DNA from: Motilibacter aurantiacus
Lineage (GTDB): Bacteria; Actinomycetota; Actinomycetes; Motilibacterales; Motilibacteraceae
Direction of reading: 5' to 3'
DNA length: 64,000 nucleotides
Assembly: GCF_011250645.1 (NCBI RefSeq)
Contig: NZ_JAANNO010000002.1
Coordinates: 267,506 to 331,505, forward strand
The translations under genes were made by a program, and so were the position numbers. Numbering within the stretch: the stretch's first letter is position 1; every line of letters starts with the position of its first letter. This document shows positions 46,340-59,119 of this stretch, in pieces. The notes under the pieces are model-generated. The model was not told where the DNA came from, searched no databases, and saw only the letters and a list, made by a program, of their open reading frames with translations.

Positions 46340-47506
46340 ATGAGCCGACGCCGCCGCGACGTACGAGCCCTGACCGCCTTCACCGCGCTCGCCCTGACGC
46401 TCTGCGCGTGCGGTGGCTCGGGCGACGAGGACGAGGCGGCGCCGGTACCGGCCGCGTCACCCCCCGGGTCGTCCGAGCCGACGTCCGAGCAGAGCACGCC
46501 GGCCGCGGCCCCCTCCGCCACGGCACCCGGCCCGGACGCGCGCGCCACCGTCACCAACACGCTCGCGACCGGGCTGGACACGCCGTGGGGCATCGCGTTC
46601 CTGCCCGACGGGTCGGCGCTCGTGTCGCTGCGGGACAGCGGGGAGGTCGTGCGGGTGCCCGCCCAGGGCGGGGACGTCGAGCAGGTCGGCGAGGTCCCGG
46701 GAGTCTCCTCGGGCGGGACCGCGGAGGGCGGCCTGCTCGGGATCGCGCTGCACCCGGACTACCCGAGCCAGCCGTGGCTCTACGCCTACTACACGACCGG
46801 CGACGAGAACGTCCTGTCCCGGATGCGCTACACCGACGGCGCCCTCGGCAGGCCGCAGGAGCTGCTGGACGGGGTCGACGCCGCGGCCTACCACAACGGC
46901 GGGCGCATCGGGTTCGGCCCGGACGGCATGCTGTACGTCGCGACCGGGGACGGCACCGACCGCGACAGCGCCCAGGACCCCGACGACACGAACGGCAAGA
47001 TCCTGCGGCTCACGCCCGAGGGCGAGCCCGCGCCGGACAACCCCACGCGCGGGTCCGCGGTCTACAGCTCCGGCCACCGCAACATCGAGGGCATCGCCTG
47101 GGACGAGGCGGGGCAGCTGTGGGCCAGCGAGTTCGGCGACCAGACGTGGGACGAGCTCAACCGGATCGAGCCGGGCGCGAACTACGGCTGGCCGCAGCAG
47201 GAGGGCGAGGGCGGCGGGTCCGGGCTCGTCGACCCGTTCGTCCAGTGGTCGACCGACGAGGCCTCCCCCGCGGGCGTCGCGATCACCGGCGGCGCCGCCT
47301 ACGTCGCCTCGCTGCGCGGAGAGCGGCTGTGGCAGGTCCCGCTCGACGGCGGCGAGCCCAGGGCGCTGTTCACCGGCGACCACGGCCGGCTGCGGACCGT
47401 CGTGCTCGCCCCCGACGGGAGCCTCTGGCTGACGACGAGCAACAACGACGGCCGCGGCAACCCCGGAGTGGACGACGACCGCATCCTGCGGGTCACGCTG
47501 TCCTAG
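46340..47506 (+). CDS. PQQ-type sugar dehydrogenase paralogue, lipoprotein
   Basis: A 388-residue paralogue of the preceding gene, but anchored: signal MSRRRRDVRALTAFTALALT with lipobox TLCAC, then a 50-residue Pro/Ser/Ala linker. The same blocks are present: LDTPWGIAFLPDGSALVSLRD, EGGLLGIALHPDYPSQPWLYAY, YHNGGRIGFGPDGMLYVATGDG, NGKILRLTPEG, SGHRNIEGIAWDEAGQLWASEFG, NRIEPGANYGWP. The tandem pair gives a soluble and a membrane-bound version. Start ATG 46340, 57 bases after the first stop. Confidence 0.88.
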   Translation: MSRRRRDVRALTAFTALALTLCACGGSGDEDEAAPVPAASPPGSSEPTSEQSTPAAAPSATAPGPDARATVTNTLATGLDTPWGIAFLPDGSALVSLRDSGEVVRVPAQGGDVEQVGEVPGVSSGGTAEGGLLGIALHPDYPSQPWLYAYYTTGDENVLSRMRYTDGALGRPQELLDGVDAAAYHNGGRIGFGPDGMLYVATGDGTDRDSAQDPDDTNGKILRLTPEGEPAPDNPTRGSAVYSSGHRNIEGIAWDEAGQLWASEFGDQTWDELNRIEPGANYGWPQQEGEGGGSGLVDPFVQWSTDEASPAGVAITGGAAYVASLRGERLWQVPLDGGEPRALFTGDHGRLRTVVLAPDGSLWLTTSNNDGRGNPGVDDDRILRVTLS

Positions 47507-47534
47507 GGGGCGGCAGCGGCGGCAAGATGGGCGG

Positions 47535-48077
47535 GTGACCGAGACCGCCGCCCCCGCCTCGTCCTTCGTCGCCCTGCTCGGTGAGCAGGTGCGCAACGAG
47601 TTCACCGCCAGCCAGCAGTACGTCGCCATCGCGGTCTGGTTCGACGCGCACGACCTGCCCCGGCTCGCTGCGCACTTCTATCGGCAGGCCGGCGAGGAGC
47701 GGAGCCACGCGATGATGATGGTGCGCTACATGCTCGACCGGGACATCCCGGTCGCGATCCCCGGCGTGGACGCCGTCGTCAACGCCTTCGGCGAGCCGCG
47801 CGAGCCGATCTCCCTCGCGCTGGAGCAGGAGAAGGCCGTCACCGGCCAGATCGAGACGCTGTTCAAGGCCGCGCGCGCGGAGGGCGACGTGATCGGCGAG
47901 CAGTTCATGCAGTGGTTCCTCAAGGAGCAGGTGGAGGAGGTCGCGTCCATGTCGACGTTGCTCACGATCGCGGACCGGGCGCGCGACGACTGGTTCAAGA
48001 TCGAGGACTTCCTGGCCCGGGAGACCGTGGGCGACGGCGGGGTCGACGCCGACGCGCCACCCGTTGCCGGCGCCTGA
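47535..48077 (+). CDS. Ferritin
   Basis: A 180-residue four-helix ferritin: NEFTASQQYVAIAVWFDAHDL (ferroxidase Glu in helix A), GEERSHAMMMVRYMLDRD (ExxH of the dinuclear site), VTGQIETLFKAARAEGD and FMQWFLKEQVEEVASM in helix D. This resembles non-haem BfrB-type ferritins of mycobacteria that store iron as a 24-mer. GTG 47535; ends with a hairpin. Location after two secreted sugar dehydrogenases suggests no operon link. Confidence 0.93.
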   Translation: MTETAAPASSFVALLGEQVRNEFTASQQYVAIAVWFDAHDLPRLAAHFYRQAGEERSHAMMMVRYMLDRDIPVAIPGVDAVVNAFGEPREPISLALEQEKAVTGQIETLFKAARAEGDVIGEQFMQWFLKEQVEEVASMSTLLTIADRARDDWFKIEDFLARETVGDGGVDADAPPVAGA

Positions 48078-48099
48078 CCGACTGCCGGGCGGTGCACGT

Positions 48100-48127
48100 G
48101 AGGTGCACTACTGATGTGGTGCACCTC
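48100..48127 (+). terminator. Terminator downstream of ferritin
   Basis: Perfect 9-base arms GAGGTGCAC/GTGCACCTC, 10-base loop, starting 23 bases after the ferritin stop. Confidence 0.7.
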
Positions 48128-48245
48128 GCGCTTCCCGGAGGCGTGGGCGGCCGTCTCGAGAGGTGACAAGCCGACGACAACAGGACGGCAAGTGGGGCCG
48201 GGCAGCGTGTACGGCGTACCCGAACCGACTCGCAGGAGCACCGCC

Positions 48246-49349
48246 ATGCGCCGCACCTCCGGCCAGCACCGCCCCGCCCGCTTCCGCAGGCTCGCCCTCG
48301 CCCTTCCCGTCCTGGCCGCGGCCGTGGGCGCGACGCCCTCGCCCGCGTCCGCCGCCGGCCAGGGCTGGATGGACGGCAAGTCCGACGCCGACACGATCAT
48401 CGACTGCATCACGCAGAGCACGGCGACCGGAACGAGCGCCAACGCAGGAATGCTCGTCGACCCGGACCGGATACCCGCGGTCGGGGAGCGCTTCTGGGTG
48501 CGCGTCTACGCCGGCCTGGTCGGGCTGCCTTGTCACGGCAAGAGCGCGATGCTGCCGGAGTTCATCCCGCCGACGGGAGTGGAGTTCGCGGTCGACGACG
48601 CGAACCCGATCACCTACGGCATCGCCCCGGTCGGCCAGCAGCCGACGATGAGCCCGACCGGCCTCGTGTTCGACTACGGCGTCAACGGCGGCCTGCTGGT
48701 CGGCGTGAAGAGCGCTGACCACCCGAACGGCGGGCCGTTCATCCTCAACCGGGACGCGGGGATCCTCGAGATCCGCGTGCCGATGGTGGCCACCCGGGCG
48801 CTGAAGGGCAAGGCGACGCAGGAGCCCGAGTGCGAGGACCGCCGCAAGGGCCGTGCCCCGTGCAAGGTCGACCAGGCCGGCGACCACCTCCAGGTGGCTG
48901 TGACCGTCGAGGACAGCGGCGACAAGCAGTACGTCATCCCCTACGTCGGCCTCTTCGCCAACCCGGCCGCCGCCCCTGCTCCGGCGCCTGCCCCGGCCCC
49001 CGGGCCGGCCCCGGCCCCGGCTCCCGCCCCGGCTCCGGGCGCGCCCGGCGGTGGCAGCGCGCCGGCGAAGGCGAAGTCGTCGGTGTCGGTGGCCTGGAAG
49101 CTGCCGCAGCGCGGCCAGCGCACGGCCGTCGTCACCGTCCGCTCCGCGTCCCGGCCGACCGGCACCGTGACCGTGCTCGACGGCCGGCGCGTGGTGAAGA
49201 AGGTGACGCTGACGGCCGCCCGTCGCGGCAAGGTGACGGTGAAGCTGCCGGCCCTGACGAAGGGCAGGCACGTCCTGACGGTGAAGTACTCCGGCAGCGC
49301 GACCGTGCTGCCGTCGGCCTCCCGAGCGCGCAGCATCACCCTGCGCTGA
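48246..49349 (+). CDS. Secreted protein with Ala/Pro linker and bacterial Ig-like domain
   Basis: A 367-residue exported protein not matched to a named family at the N-terminus. Signal peptide residues 1-36 (RLALALPVLAAAVGATPSPASA). The N-terminal domain (about residues 37-240) has several Cys (IIDCITQS, GLPCHGKS, EPECEDRR, RAPCKVDQ) that could form disulfides. Then an APAPAPAPGPAPAPAPAPAP linker of about 25 residues, and a C-terminal Ig-like (Big_3-type) domain VAWKLPQ...TVTVLDGRRVVKKVTLTAARRG...HVLTVKYSGS. ATG 48246 has an AGGAG site 8 bases upstream. Probably a surface or cell-wall-linked protein. Confidence 0.78.
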   Translation: MRRTSGQHRPARFRRLALALPVLAAAVGATPSPASAAGQGWMDGKSDADTIIDCITQSTATGTSANAGMLVDPDRIPAVGERFWVRVYAGLVGLPCHGKSAMLPEFIPPTGVEFAVDDANPITYGIAPVGQQPTMSPTGLVFDYGVNGGLLVGVKSADHPNGGPFILNRDAGILEIRVPMVATRALKGKATQEPECEDRRKGRAPCKVDQAGDHLQVAVTVEDSGDKQYVIPYVGLFANPAAAPAPAPAPAPGPAPAPAPAPAPGAPGGGSAPAKAKSSVSVAWKLPQRGQRTAVVTVRSASRPTGTVTVLDGRRVVKKVTLTAARRGKVTVKLPALTKGRHVLTVKYSGSATVLPSASRARSITLR

Positions 49350-49381
49350 GACGGGCCGGCCGGGGTCGTCCCGTCGGAGGA

Positions 49382-49426
49382 GCAGGCGGCGCCGGGTGTC
49401 GTCACCGGACACCGGGCGCCGCCTGC
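49382..49426. terminator. Terminator after the secreted protein gene
   Basis: Perfect nested repeat: GCAGGCGGCGCC/GGCGCCGCCTGC outside and GGTGTC/GACACC inside, 33 bases past the stop. Confidence 0.8.
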
Positions 49427-49840
49427 CGGCGTCAGCTGTCGACGGCGTTCTCGTCCAGTCGGCCGGCCCGGTCCGGGCCTGCGCCGGGCTGCGCTCACGA
49501 GCCGGTCGGCGGCAGCGCGGGGTCGTGCGGATGCTGGATAAGGTCCCCGACCCTCGCACCGCCGAGCCCGACCGACGGGACCCCCTGGCCCGGGCGCTCG
49601 CCCGGTCACTGCCCGCGCTTCCCGGTGCCGCGTTCTGCTCGTCCTGTCCGCTCATGGTCGCGGGGTACCCGGACAGGCGGCCCCGAACGGGCGCGTCCCA
49701 GGAGCATCGCGCCGCCCTGCTCGGCTCCCGGTCCGGCGCCGGGGCCGGGGCCGGACGGCGAGCCCCGGCCCACCCAGCGCGATGACCACCCCGCAGCACC
49801 CTGTCGGGAGGCGCCGCGCGACAGCCGGAGCGGGTGAGCG
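49427..49840. other. Gap without recognised gene between secreted protein and gatB
   Basis: About 410 bases. Open frames exist on both strands but are short, arginine/proline-rich GC shadows without a ribosome site or conserved sequence. No promoter for a known gene is expected here because both neighbours end into this gap. Confidence 0.6.
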
Positions 49841-51352
49841 CTAGTGGTCGACCCCGATGCGCTCGAGCAGCAGCTCGCGCACCCGGGCGGCGTCGGCCTG
49901 GCCCTTCGTGGCCTTCATGACCGCGCCGACCAGCGCGCCGGCCGCCTGGTGCTTGCCCCCGCGGACCTTCGCGACCACGTCGGGGTTGGCGGCGAGCGCC
50001 TCCTCGACGGCCGCGGTGAGCGCCCCGTCGTCGGAGACGAGCTTCAGGCCACGCTTCTCCACGACCTGCTCGGGCGTCCCCTCGCCGGCGAGCACCCCCT
50101 CGAAGACCTGGCGCGCGAGCTTGTCGTTGAGCTCGCCCGCCTCGACGAGGGACTGCACCGTCGCGACCTGCGCCGGGGTCACCGCCAGCGCGTCGAGCTC
50201 GACGCCCTGCTCGTTGGCCCGGCGGGCGAGCTCGGTCAGCCACCACTTGCGGGCGGCACCCGGCGCCGTGCCCGCGGCGACGGTCTGCTCGATCAGGTCG
50301 AGCGCACCGACGTTGAGCACATCACGCATCTCCAGATCGCTGAAGCCCCATTCGGCTTGCAGGCGCGGACGACGGACCGCGGGCGGCTCGGGCAGCGCGG
50401 CCTGCAACTCCTCCACCCAGGCGCGGTCGGGCGCGACCGGCACGAGGTCGGGCTCCGGGAAGTAGCGGTAGTCCTCCGCCTGCTCCTTGCTGCGGCCGGC
50501 CGTGGTGACGCCGGTGTCCTCGTGCCAGTGACGGGTCTCCTGCGTGACCTTGCCCCCCGCGTCCAGGATCGCCGCGTGCCGGGAGATCTCGTAGCGAACG
50601 GCCCGCTCCACCGAGCGCAGCGAGTTGACGTTCTTGGTCTCGCTACGAGTCCCGAAAGGAGCTTCAGCGGACGGCCTGAGCGACACGTTCAGGTCCGCGC
50701 GCAGCGACCCCTGCTCCATGCGTACGTCCGAGACCCCGAGCGAGCGCAGCAGGTCGCGCAGATGGGCGACGTAGGCCCGGGCGACCTGGGGGGCGAGCGC
50801 GCCGGTGCCCTCGATCGGCTTCGTGACGATCTCGATGAGCGGGATGCCCGCGCGGTTGTAGTCGACCAGGGAGTGGTCCGCGCCGTGGATCCGCCCCGTC
50901 GCACCACCCACGTGGAGCGACTTGCCGGTGTCCTCCTCCATGTGCGCGCGCTCGATCGGGATGACGAACTCGCGCCCCTCGACCTCCACCGTCGTCGCGC
51001 CGTCGAAGCAGATCGGCTCGTCGTACTGCGAGGTCTGGAAGTTCTTCGGCATGTCCGGGTAGAAGTAGTTCTTCCGGGCGAAGCGGCACCACTCAGCCAC
51101 GTCGCAGCCGAGCGCGAGGCCGATCCGCACGGCCGACTCGACCGCCTTCTGGTTGAGGACCGGGAGCGAGCCGGGAAGGCCGAGGCAGATCGGGCAGGTC
51201 TGGGTGTTGGGGTCGGCGCCGAACGCGGTCGAGCACCCGCAGAACATCTTCGAGGCGGTCGACAGCTCGACGTGGACCTCGATGCCCATGACGACGTCGT
51301 ACGCCGCCACCGCCTCGTCGTAGGGGACCAGGTCCGCTCCGGTCGTCGTCAT
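49841..51352 (-). CDS. gatB: Aspartyl/glutamyl-tRNA(Asn/Gln) amidotransferase subunit B
   Basis: GatB is the tRNA-binding and kinase subunit that phosphorylates Glu/Asp on tRNA before amidation. The 503-residue product shows [36 protein letters not shown] (zinc Cys), [74 protein letters not shown] and a helical tail/YqeY domain. ATG 51350-51352 overlaps the gatA stop as ATGA. Confidence 0.96.
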   Translation of the reverse strand: MTTTGADLVPYDEAVAAYDVVMGIEVHVELSTASKMFCGCSTAFGADPNTQTCPICLGLPGSLPVLNQKAVESAVRIGLALGCDVAEWCRFARKNYFYPDMPKNFQTSQYDEPICFDGATTVEVEGREFVIPIERAHMEEDTGKSLHVGGATGRIHGADHSLVDYNRAGIPLIEIVTKPIEGTGALAPQVARAYVAHLRDLLRSLGVSDVRMEQGSLRADLNVSLRPSAEAPFGTRSETKNVNSLRSVERAVRYEISRHAAILDAGGKVTQETRHWHEDTGVTTAGRSKEQAEDYRYFPEPDLVPVAPDRAWVEELQAALPEPPAVRRPRLQAEWGFSDLEMRDVLNVGALDLIEQTVAAGTAPGAARKWWLTELARRANEQGVELDALAVTPAQVATVQSLVEAGELNDKLARQVFEGVLAGEGTPEQVVEKRGLKLVSDDGALTAAVEEALAANPDVVAKVRGGKHQAAGALVGAVMKATKGQADAARVRELLLERIGVDH

Positions 51353-52878
51353 GCCTTCTCCTCGGGCAGCGCGGGGGCCTGGGCGAGCAGCGGGCCGCCC
51401 CATCGGTCGGTGAGGGCCGCCTCGACGGCCGCCCCGACCCGGTAGAGCCGGTCGTCCGCCATGGCCGGGGCCATGACCTGCAGCCCGACCGGGAGGCTGT
51501 CGTCCGGCGAGAGGCCGCACGGCAGCGACATCGCCGCCCCGCCGGCGAGGTTGGACGGGATCGTGCAGAGGTCGTTGAGGTACATCGCGATCGGGTCCTC
51601 GAGCTTGCTCCCGAGCGGGAACGCCGTCGTCGGCGTCGTCGGCGAGACCAGCACGTCGACCTGCTCGTAGGCCTGCTCGAAGTCGCGGGAGATCAGCGTC
51701 CGGACCTTCTGCGCGGAGCCGTAGTAGGCGTCGTAGTAGCCGCTGGACAGCGCGTAGGTGCCGAGCATGATGCGCCGCTTCACCTCCGGCCCGAAGCCGG
51801 CCGCGCGGGTCAGCGCCATGACCTCCTCGGCACTGTGCTCGCCGTCGTCCCCGACCCGCAGCCCGTAGCGCATCGCGTCGAAGCGGGCGAGGTTGCTGGA
51901 CGCCTCGCTGGGCGCGATGAGGTAGTAGGCCGACAGGGCGTACTGGAAGTGCGGGCAGGACACCTCGGTGACCGTCGCGCCGAGCTCGCGGAGCAGGTCG
52001 ACGGCCTCGGAGAAGCGCTGCTCCACCCCGGCCTGGTAGCCCTCGCCCGACAGCTCGCGGACGACGCCGACGCGCACCCCCTCGAGCCGGCCCTGCGCCC
52101 CCTCGAGGGCGGCCGCGACGACCGGCGGGAGCGGCGCGTCGATCGAGGTGGAGTCGAGCGGGTCGTGGCCGCCGATGGCCTCGTGCAGCAGGGCCGCGTC
52201 GAGGACGGTCCGCGAGCAGGGCCCGGCCTGGTCCAGCGAGCTGGAGAAGGCGACGAGGCCGTAGCGGGAGACACCGCCGTACGTCGGCTTGACCCCCACC
52301 GTGCCCGTGACCGCGCCCGGCTGCCGGATCGAGCCGCCGGTGTCGGTGCCGATGGCGAGCGGCGCCTCGTACGCCGCCACCGCCGCCGCGCTGCCGCCGC
52401 CGGAGCCGCCGGGGATGCGCCCGAGGTCCCACGGGTTGCGCGTCGCGCCGTAGGCCGAGTGCTCGGTCGAGGACCCCATGGCGAACTCGTCCATGTTGGT
52501 CTTGCCGAGGATCACGACGCCGGCTGCCCGCAGCCGCGCCACGACGGTCGAGTCGTACGGCGGGCGCCAGCCCTCGAGGATCTTCGAGCCGCACGTCGTG
52601 GGCACGCCGCGCTGGGTCATGACGTCCTTGAGCGCGAGCGGCACGCCGGCGAGCGGGCCCAGCTCCTCGCCCCGGGCGCGCTTCTCGTCGACCTCGCGAG
52701 CGGCGGCGAGCGCGCCCTCGGTGTCCACGTGCAGGAACGCGTGGACCGCCCCGTCGACCGCGCCGATCCGGCCCAGGTGCGCCTGCGCGACGTCGACCGC
52801 GCTCGCCTCCCCTCGGGCGATCACGCCTGCGGTCTGCGCCGCGGTCAGCCGGGTGAGCTCCGTGGCCGTGTCCGTCAC
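51349..52878 (-). CDS. gatA: Glutamyl-tRNA(Gln) amidotransferase subunit A
   Basis: GatA is the glutaminase subunit that supplies ammonia. The 509-residue amidase-signature protein carries the Ser-cisSer-Lys triad: Lys in [12 protein letters not shown], cis-Ser in [12 protein letters not shown], Ser nucleophile in [14 protein letters not shown], with [10 protein letters not shown] and GLQVMAP blocks. GTG 52878 overlaps the gatC stop as GTGA. Confidence 0.96.
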   Translation of the reverse strand: MTDTATELTRLTAAQTAGVIARGEASAVDVAQAHLGRIGAVDGAVHAFLHVDTEGALAAAREVDEKRARGEELGPLAGVPLALKDVMTQRGVPTTCGSKILEGWRPPYDSTVVARLRAAGVVILGKTNMDEFAMGSSTEHSAYGATRNPWDLGRIPGGSGGGSAAAVAAYEAPLAIGTDTGGSIRQPGAVTGTVGVKPTYGGVSRYGLVAFSSSLDQAGPCSRTVLDAALLHEAIGGHDPLDSTSIDAPLPPVVAAALEGAQGRLEGVRVGVVRELSGEGYQAGVEQRFSEAVDLLRELGATVTEVSCPHFQYALSAYYLIAPSEASSNLARFDAMRYGLRVGDDGEHSAEEVMALTRAAGFGPEVKRRIMLGTYALSSGYYDAYYGSAQKVRTLISRDFEQAYEQVDVLVSPTTPTTAFPLGSKLEDPIAMYLNDLCTIPSNLAGGAAMSLPCGLSPDDSLPVGLQVMAPAMADDRLYRVGAAVEAALTDRWGGPLLAQAPALPEEKA

Positions 52879-53174
52879 GCCTCCTCCCCGAGGATGCGCG
52901 GGACGCGGAAGCGCGACTCCTCCTGCGCCGGGGCGCCGCTGAGCGCCTCCTCGGCGGTCAGGCTGCGGTGCGTGCGGTCCGGTCGCGTCACGTTGACCAG
53001 CGGGAGCGGGTGCGACGTCGGCGGGACGTCCTCCCCGGCCACCTCGGTCACCCGGGCGACGGCGTCGAGGATGGCGTCGAGCTGGCCCGCGTAGTGCTCG
53101 AGCTCTTCCTCCGGCAACTGCAGGCGGGCGAGCCGGGCGAGGTGCGCGACCTCGTCCCGAGTGATGGACGACAT
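52875..53174 (-). CDS. gatC: Glutamyl-tRNA(Gln) amidotransferase subunit C
   Basis: GatC holds GatA and GatB together. The 99-residue product has the family pattern [25 protein letters not shown]...[11 protein letters not shown] and the late PLVNVTRPD...[14 protein letters not shown] 53172-53174 starts the conserved MSSITRDEV; an in-frame ATG nine bases earlier is possible. First gene of gatC-gatA-gatB, fully coupled by overlaps. Confidence 0.95.
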   Translation of the reverse strand: MSSITRDEVAHLARLARLQLPEEELEHYAGQLDAILDAVARVTEVAGEDVPPTSHPLPLVNVTRPDRTHRSLTAEEALSGAPAQEESRFRVPRILGEEA

Positions 53175-53440
53175 GGGCGTCATCCTAGGCGGGCGGCCTG
53201 CGGCGGGGCGGTGGGCGCGGGCGGGCCGGCTCCGGCCCCGGAGCCGGCAGGGCCCACGACGGCGCCCGTGCCGTCACCAGGGCCGCGTCCGGGCACGGCC
53301 TCCGGGACGACAGCAGCACCGTCGTCGCCGAGCCCGTCGAGCGCCCGGCCCCGCCACCTTCGCCCCCGCGGCCCACCTCTGGGCCCCTGCAGCCGGTCGG
53401 AGGTGGGGCTACGGGTGCCGAGGTCGACCTGCGGCGCGCC

Positions 53441-56640
<3,200 letters not shown>

Positions 56641-56671
56641 CGGCCAACCCTACGGAGGACCGCCCGCGGGC

Positions 56672-56702
56672 TCGACAGCTCTAGAGCGACTGCACGTAGA
56701 GT
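56672..56702 (+). promoter_or_regulatory. Candidate promoter with palindrome for the MFS gene
   Basis: TCGACA (56672-56677) and TAGAGT (56697-56702) form -35/-10-like boxes 19 bases apart, with the ATG only 8 bases after the -10 (leaderless-type). The perfect palindrome GCTCTAGAGC (56678-56687) sits in the spacer, a position where a repressor would block polymerase. Confidence 0.4.
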
Positions 56703-56710
56703 AACCCCGA

Positions 56711-58099
56711 ATGTTCTCTAAGTACTCGGCGTCGACGGCGAGCCGGGCCACCCGCAGGAGCGGACGGCGACGGCGGCAGACGGCCGTCCGGGGCCTGCTC
56801 CGCCGCCCGGCCTTTCGCGCCCTCCTCGCGGCGCGACTGGCAGCCGCTCTCGCGACCGCCGCGGCCCCGCTGCTGCTCGCCTTCACCGTCCTGGACATCT
56901 CCGGCAGCGCCGCGACGCTGGGCCTGCTGCTCGCCGCCCGGTCCGCCCCGCAGGTGCTCCTGCTGCTCGCGGGCGGCGTCGTGGCCGACCGCTTCCCGCG
57001 CCGCCGGGTCGTCCTCGCGGCGACCGCCGTCAGCGTGCTCACCCAAGCGGGGATCGCGGCCATGCTGTTCGCGGGGCCGGGCTCGCTCGCCCTGCTGGCC
57101 GTGCTCGAGGCCGTCGCGGGGGCGGCGTCGGCGTTCCTCTTCCCGGCGAGCGAGGCCCTGACCCCGCAGACGGTCCCGCCCGACCGGCTCCGCGAGGCCA
57201 ACGCGGTCCTGCGGATCGGGGCCAACCTGGCGTTCACCGGCGGCGCCGCGGTCGCCGGCGTGCTCATCGCCGCCGTGGACCTCGCCTGGGGGTTCGCCGG
57301 CTCGGCCGCGGCGTACGCGCTGGCCTGGGCCTGCCTCGCCCGGATGCGCGTCGCGCCGGCCACCGCCACCCCCGGGCCCAGCTTGGTCGCGGACCTGCGG
57401 GCGGGCTGGCGCGAGTTCGCCCGCCGGCGGTGGCTGTGGGTCGTCGTCGCGGAGGCCTTCGTGGTGAACGCGGCCCTCGCCGGCGCCTGGATGACCCTCG
57501 GGCCGGTGATCGCCCAGGACACCGTGGGCCGGGCCGGCTGGGGCCTCGTCGCCGCCGCCCTGACCGTCGGCATGGTGCTGGGAGGCGTGCTCGCCCTGCG
57601 GCTGCGCGTCCCGCGCATGCTCGGGCTCGGGGTGGCCGCGACGCTGCTCGTCGCGCCCGCCCTGCTGGTGCTCGGGCTGGCGCCCGGGCTCGCCGCGCTG
57701 ATGGCCGCCGCCCTGCTCGCGGGCGTCGGCAGCGAGGTGTTCGAGGTCGCCTGGCAGGTGTCGCTGCAGGAGAACGTGCCCGACGGGACGCTCAGCCGGG
57801 TCTACTCCTTCGACCTGCTCGGGAGCCTGGCCGCGGTCCCGCTGGGGCAGGCGCTCGCCGGCCACGCGGCGGACATGACCTCACCGCGGGCGACCGCGAC
57901 CGTCGCCGCCCTCGCCGCGGGGGCCGCCGCGCTGGCCGCGCTCGCCGTCCCTGACGTGCGCCGTCTCGAGCGCCGGGACGTGACGCCGCCGCCGGGTCAG
58001 CCCGCCGACCGCCCCGCCTGGGTGGCTCCGGAGGCCCGGGCGGCCGGAGCGCCCGCCCCGCTGATCGTGGCCGACCCGAGGACCCGGGTCGAGCTGTAG
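56711..58099 (+). CDS. MFS transporter (exporter type)
   Basis: A 462-residue protein with about 12 hydrophobic spans and the motif-A loop [15 protein letters not shown] between spans 2 and 3, typical of the drug/siderophore exporter branch (MFS_3). The second half keeps [33 protein letters not shown], a segment seen in that branch (cited as [14 protein letters not shown]). Substrate unknown. ATG 56711 begins after a leaderless-type promoter. Its last 103 bases overlap the end of mnmA on the other strand. Confidence 0.85.
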   Translation: MFSKYSASTASRATRRSGRRRRQTAVRGLLRRPAFRALLAARLAAALATAAAPLLLAFTVLDISGSAATLGLLLAARSAPQVLLLLAGGVVADRFPRRRVVLAATAVSVLTQAGIAAMLFAGPGSLALLAVLEAVAGAASAFLFPASEALTPQTVPPDRLREANAVLRIGANLAFTGGAAVAGVLIAAVDLAWGFAGSAAAYALAWACLARMRVAPATATPGPSLVADLRAGWREFARRRWLWVVVAEAFVVNAALAGAWMTLGPVIAQDTVGRAGWGLVAAALTVGMVLGGVLALRLRVPRMLGLGVAATLLVAPALLVLGLAPGLAALMAAALLAGVGSEVFEVAWQVSLQENVPDGTLSRVYSFDLLGSLAAVPLGQALAGHAADMTSPRATATVAALAAGAAALAALAVPDVRRLERRDVTPPPGQPADRPAWVAPEARAAGAPAPLIVADPRTRVEL

Positions 58100-59118
58100 A
58101 GCACGACCGCCTGGCCGGGGGCCACGCCGCGGACCGGGGCGTCGAGCCGCACGACGAGCCGGCCCTCCTCCGGGTACGCGGTGGCGGGCACGGCGTCCCC
58201 GTGCGCGCGCACCTGGGCCGCGCAGCGGAAGGCCCCGGCCGGGACGGGGCCGGGCCAGCGCGGGCGGACGCCGACCAGCTCGGTCACGTCCAGCGCCTCG
58301 GCGGGGCCGACCACCACCCGGTTGGAGACCGGGGAGATCTCGAGGACGTAGCGCGGGCGGCCGTCGGCCGCGGGGCGCCCGATGCGCAGCCCGCGCCGCT
58401 GCCCGACGGTGAACGCGTAGGCACCGGAATGGGCGCCGACCACGGCCCCGGTCTCGTCGACGACCTCGCCCGGCGCGTCTCCCAGACGTTCGCGCAGGAA
58501 GCCGGCGGTGTCGCCGTCGGAGACGAAGCAGATGTCGGTGCTGTCGGGCTTGTCGGCCACGGCCAGCCCGCGCCGGGCCGCCTCTGCGCGGACGTCGGCC
58601 TTGCGGTCGGCGCCGAGCGGGAACATCGCCGCGGCGACCTGGCCGGCGTCGAGCACGCCGAGCACGTAGGACTGGTCCTTCTCCACGTCGACCGCGCGGT
58701 GCAGCTCGGGGCCGTCCGGGCCGTCGAGGACGCGGGCGTAGTGGCCGGTGCAGACGGCGTCGAAGCCGAGCGCGAGCGCCTTGTCGAGGACGGCCGCGAA
58801 CTTGATCTTCTCGTTGCAGCGCAGGCACGGGTTGGGCGTGCGGCCGGCGGCGTACTCGTCGAGGAAGTCCTGCACGACGTCCTCGGCGAACCGCTCGGCG
58901 AGGTCCCACACGTAGAACGGGATGCCGAGCACGTCGGCGGCGCGGCGGGCGTCGCGGGCGTCCTCCGGGGTGCAGCACCCGCGCGAGCGGCCCGAGCGGT
59001 CCGGAGCGCCGGACGCCAGGGCGAGGTGGACGCCGGTGACCTCGTGGCCCGCGTCGAGCGCCCGGGCGGCGGCGACGGCGGAGTCGACGCCGCCGGACAT
59101 GGCGGCCAGGACGCGCAC
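57997..59118 (-). CDS. mnmA: tRNA-specific 2-thiouridylase
   Basis: MnmA makes 2-thiouridine at wobble position 34 of tRNA-Glu, -Gln and -Lys. The 373-residue product shows the PP-loop [32 protein letters not shown] with the first catalytic Cys, TGHYARV, KDQSYVL, and DICFVSDGD with the second Cys, then [14 protein letters not shown] and [13 protein letters not shown] 59118 begins one base after the desulfurase stop. Its sulfur source is likely the neighbouring cysteine desulfurase. Confidence 0.95.
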   Translation of the reverse strand: MRVLAAMSGGVDSAVAAARALDAGHEVTGVHLALASGAPDRSGRSRGCCTPEDARDARRAADVLGIPFYVWDLAERFAEDVVQDFLDEYAAGRTPNPCLRCNEKIKFAAVLDKALALGFDAVCTGHYARVLDGPDGPELHRAVDVEKDQSYVLGVLDAGQVAAAMFPLGADRKADVRAEAARRGLAVADKPDSTDICFVSDGDTAGFLRERLGDAPGEVVDETGAVVGAHSGAYAFTVGQRRGLRIGRPAADGRPRYVLEISPVSNRVVVGPAEALDVTELVGVRPRWPGPVPAGAFRCAAQVRAHGDAVPATAYPEEGRLVVRLDAPVRGVAPGQAVVLYSSTRVLGSATISGAGAPAARASGATQAGRSAG

Positions 59119-59119
59119 G

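Noticed and set aside
49396-49785. 129-codon plus frame in the gap before gatB
   Set aside because: No ribosome site and low-complexity Arg/Ala/Gly sequence that begins inside a terminator hairpin.
53360-53440. CCCACCTC...GAGGTGGGG hairpin resembling the one at 32282-32340, possible REP-type element
   Set aside because: Only the short arm sequence is shared; flanks and loops differ, so a repeat family is not supported by two copies.
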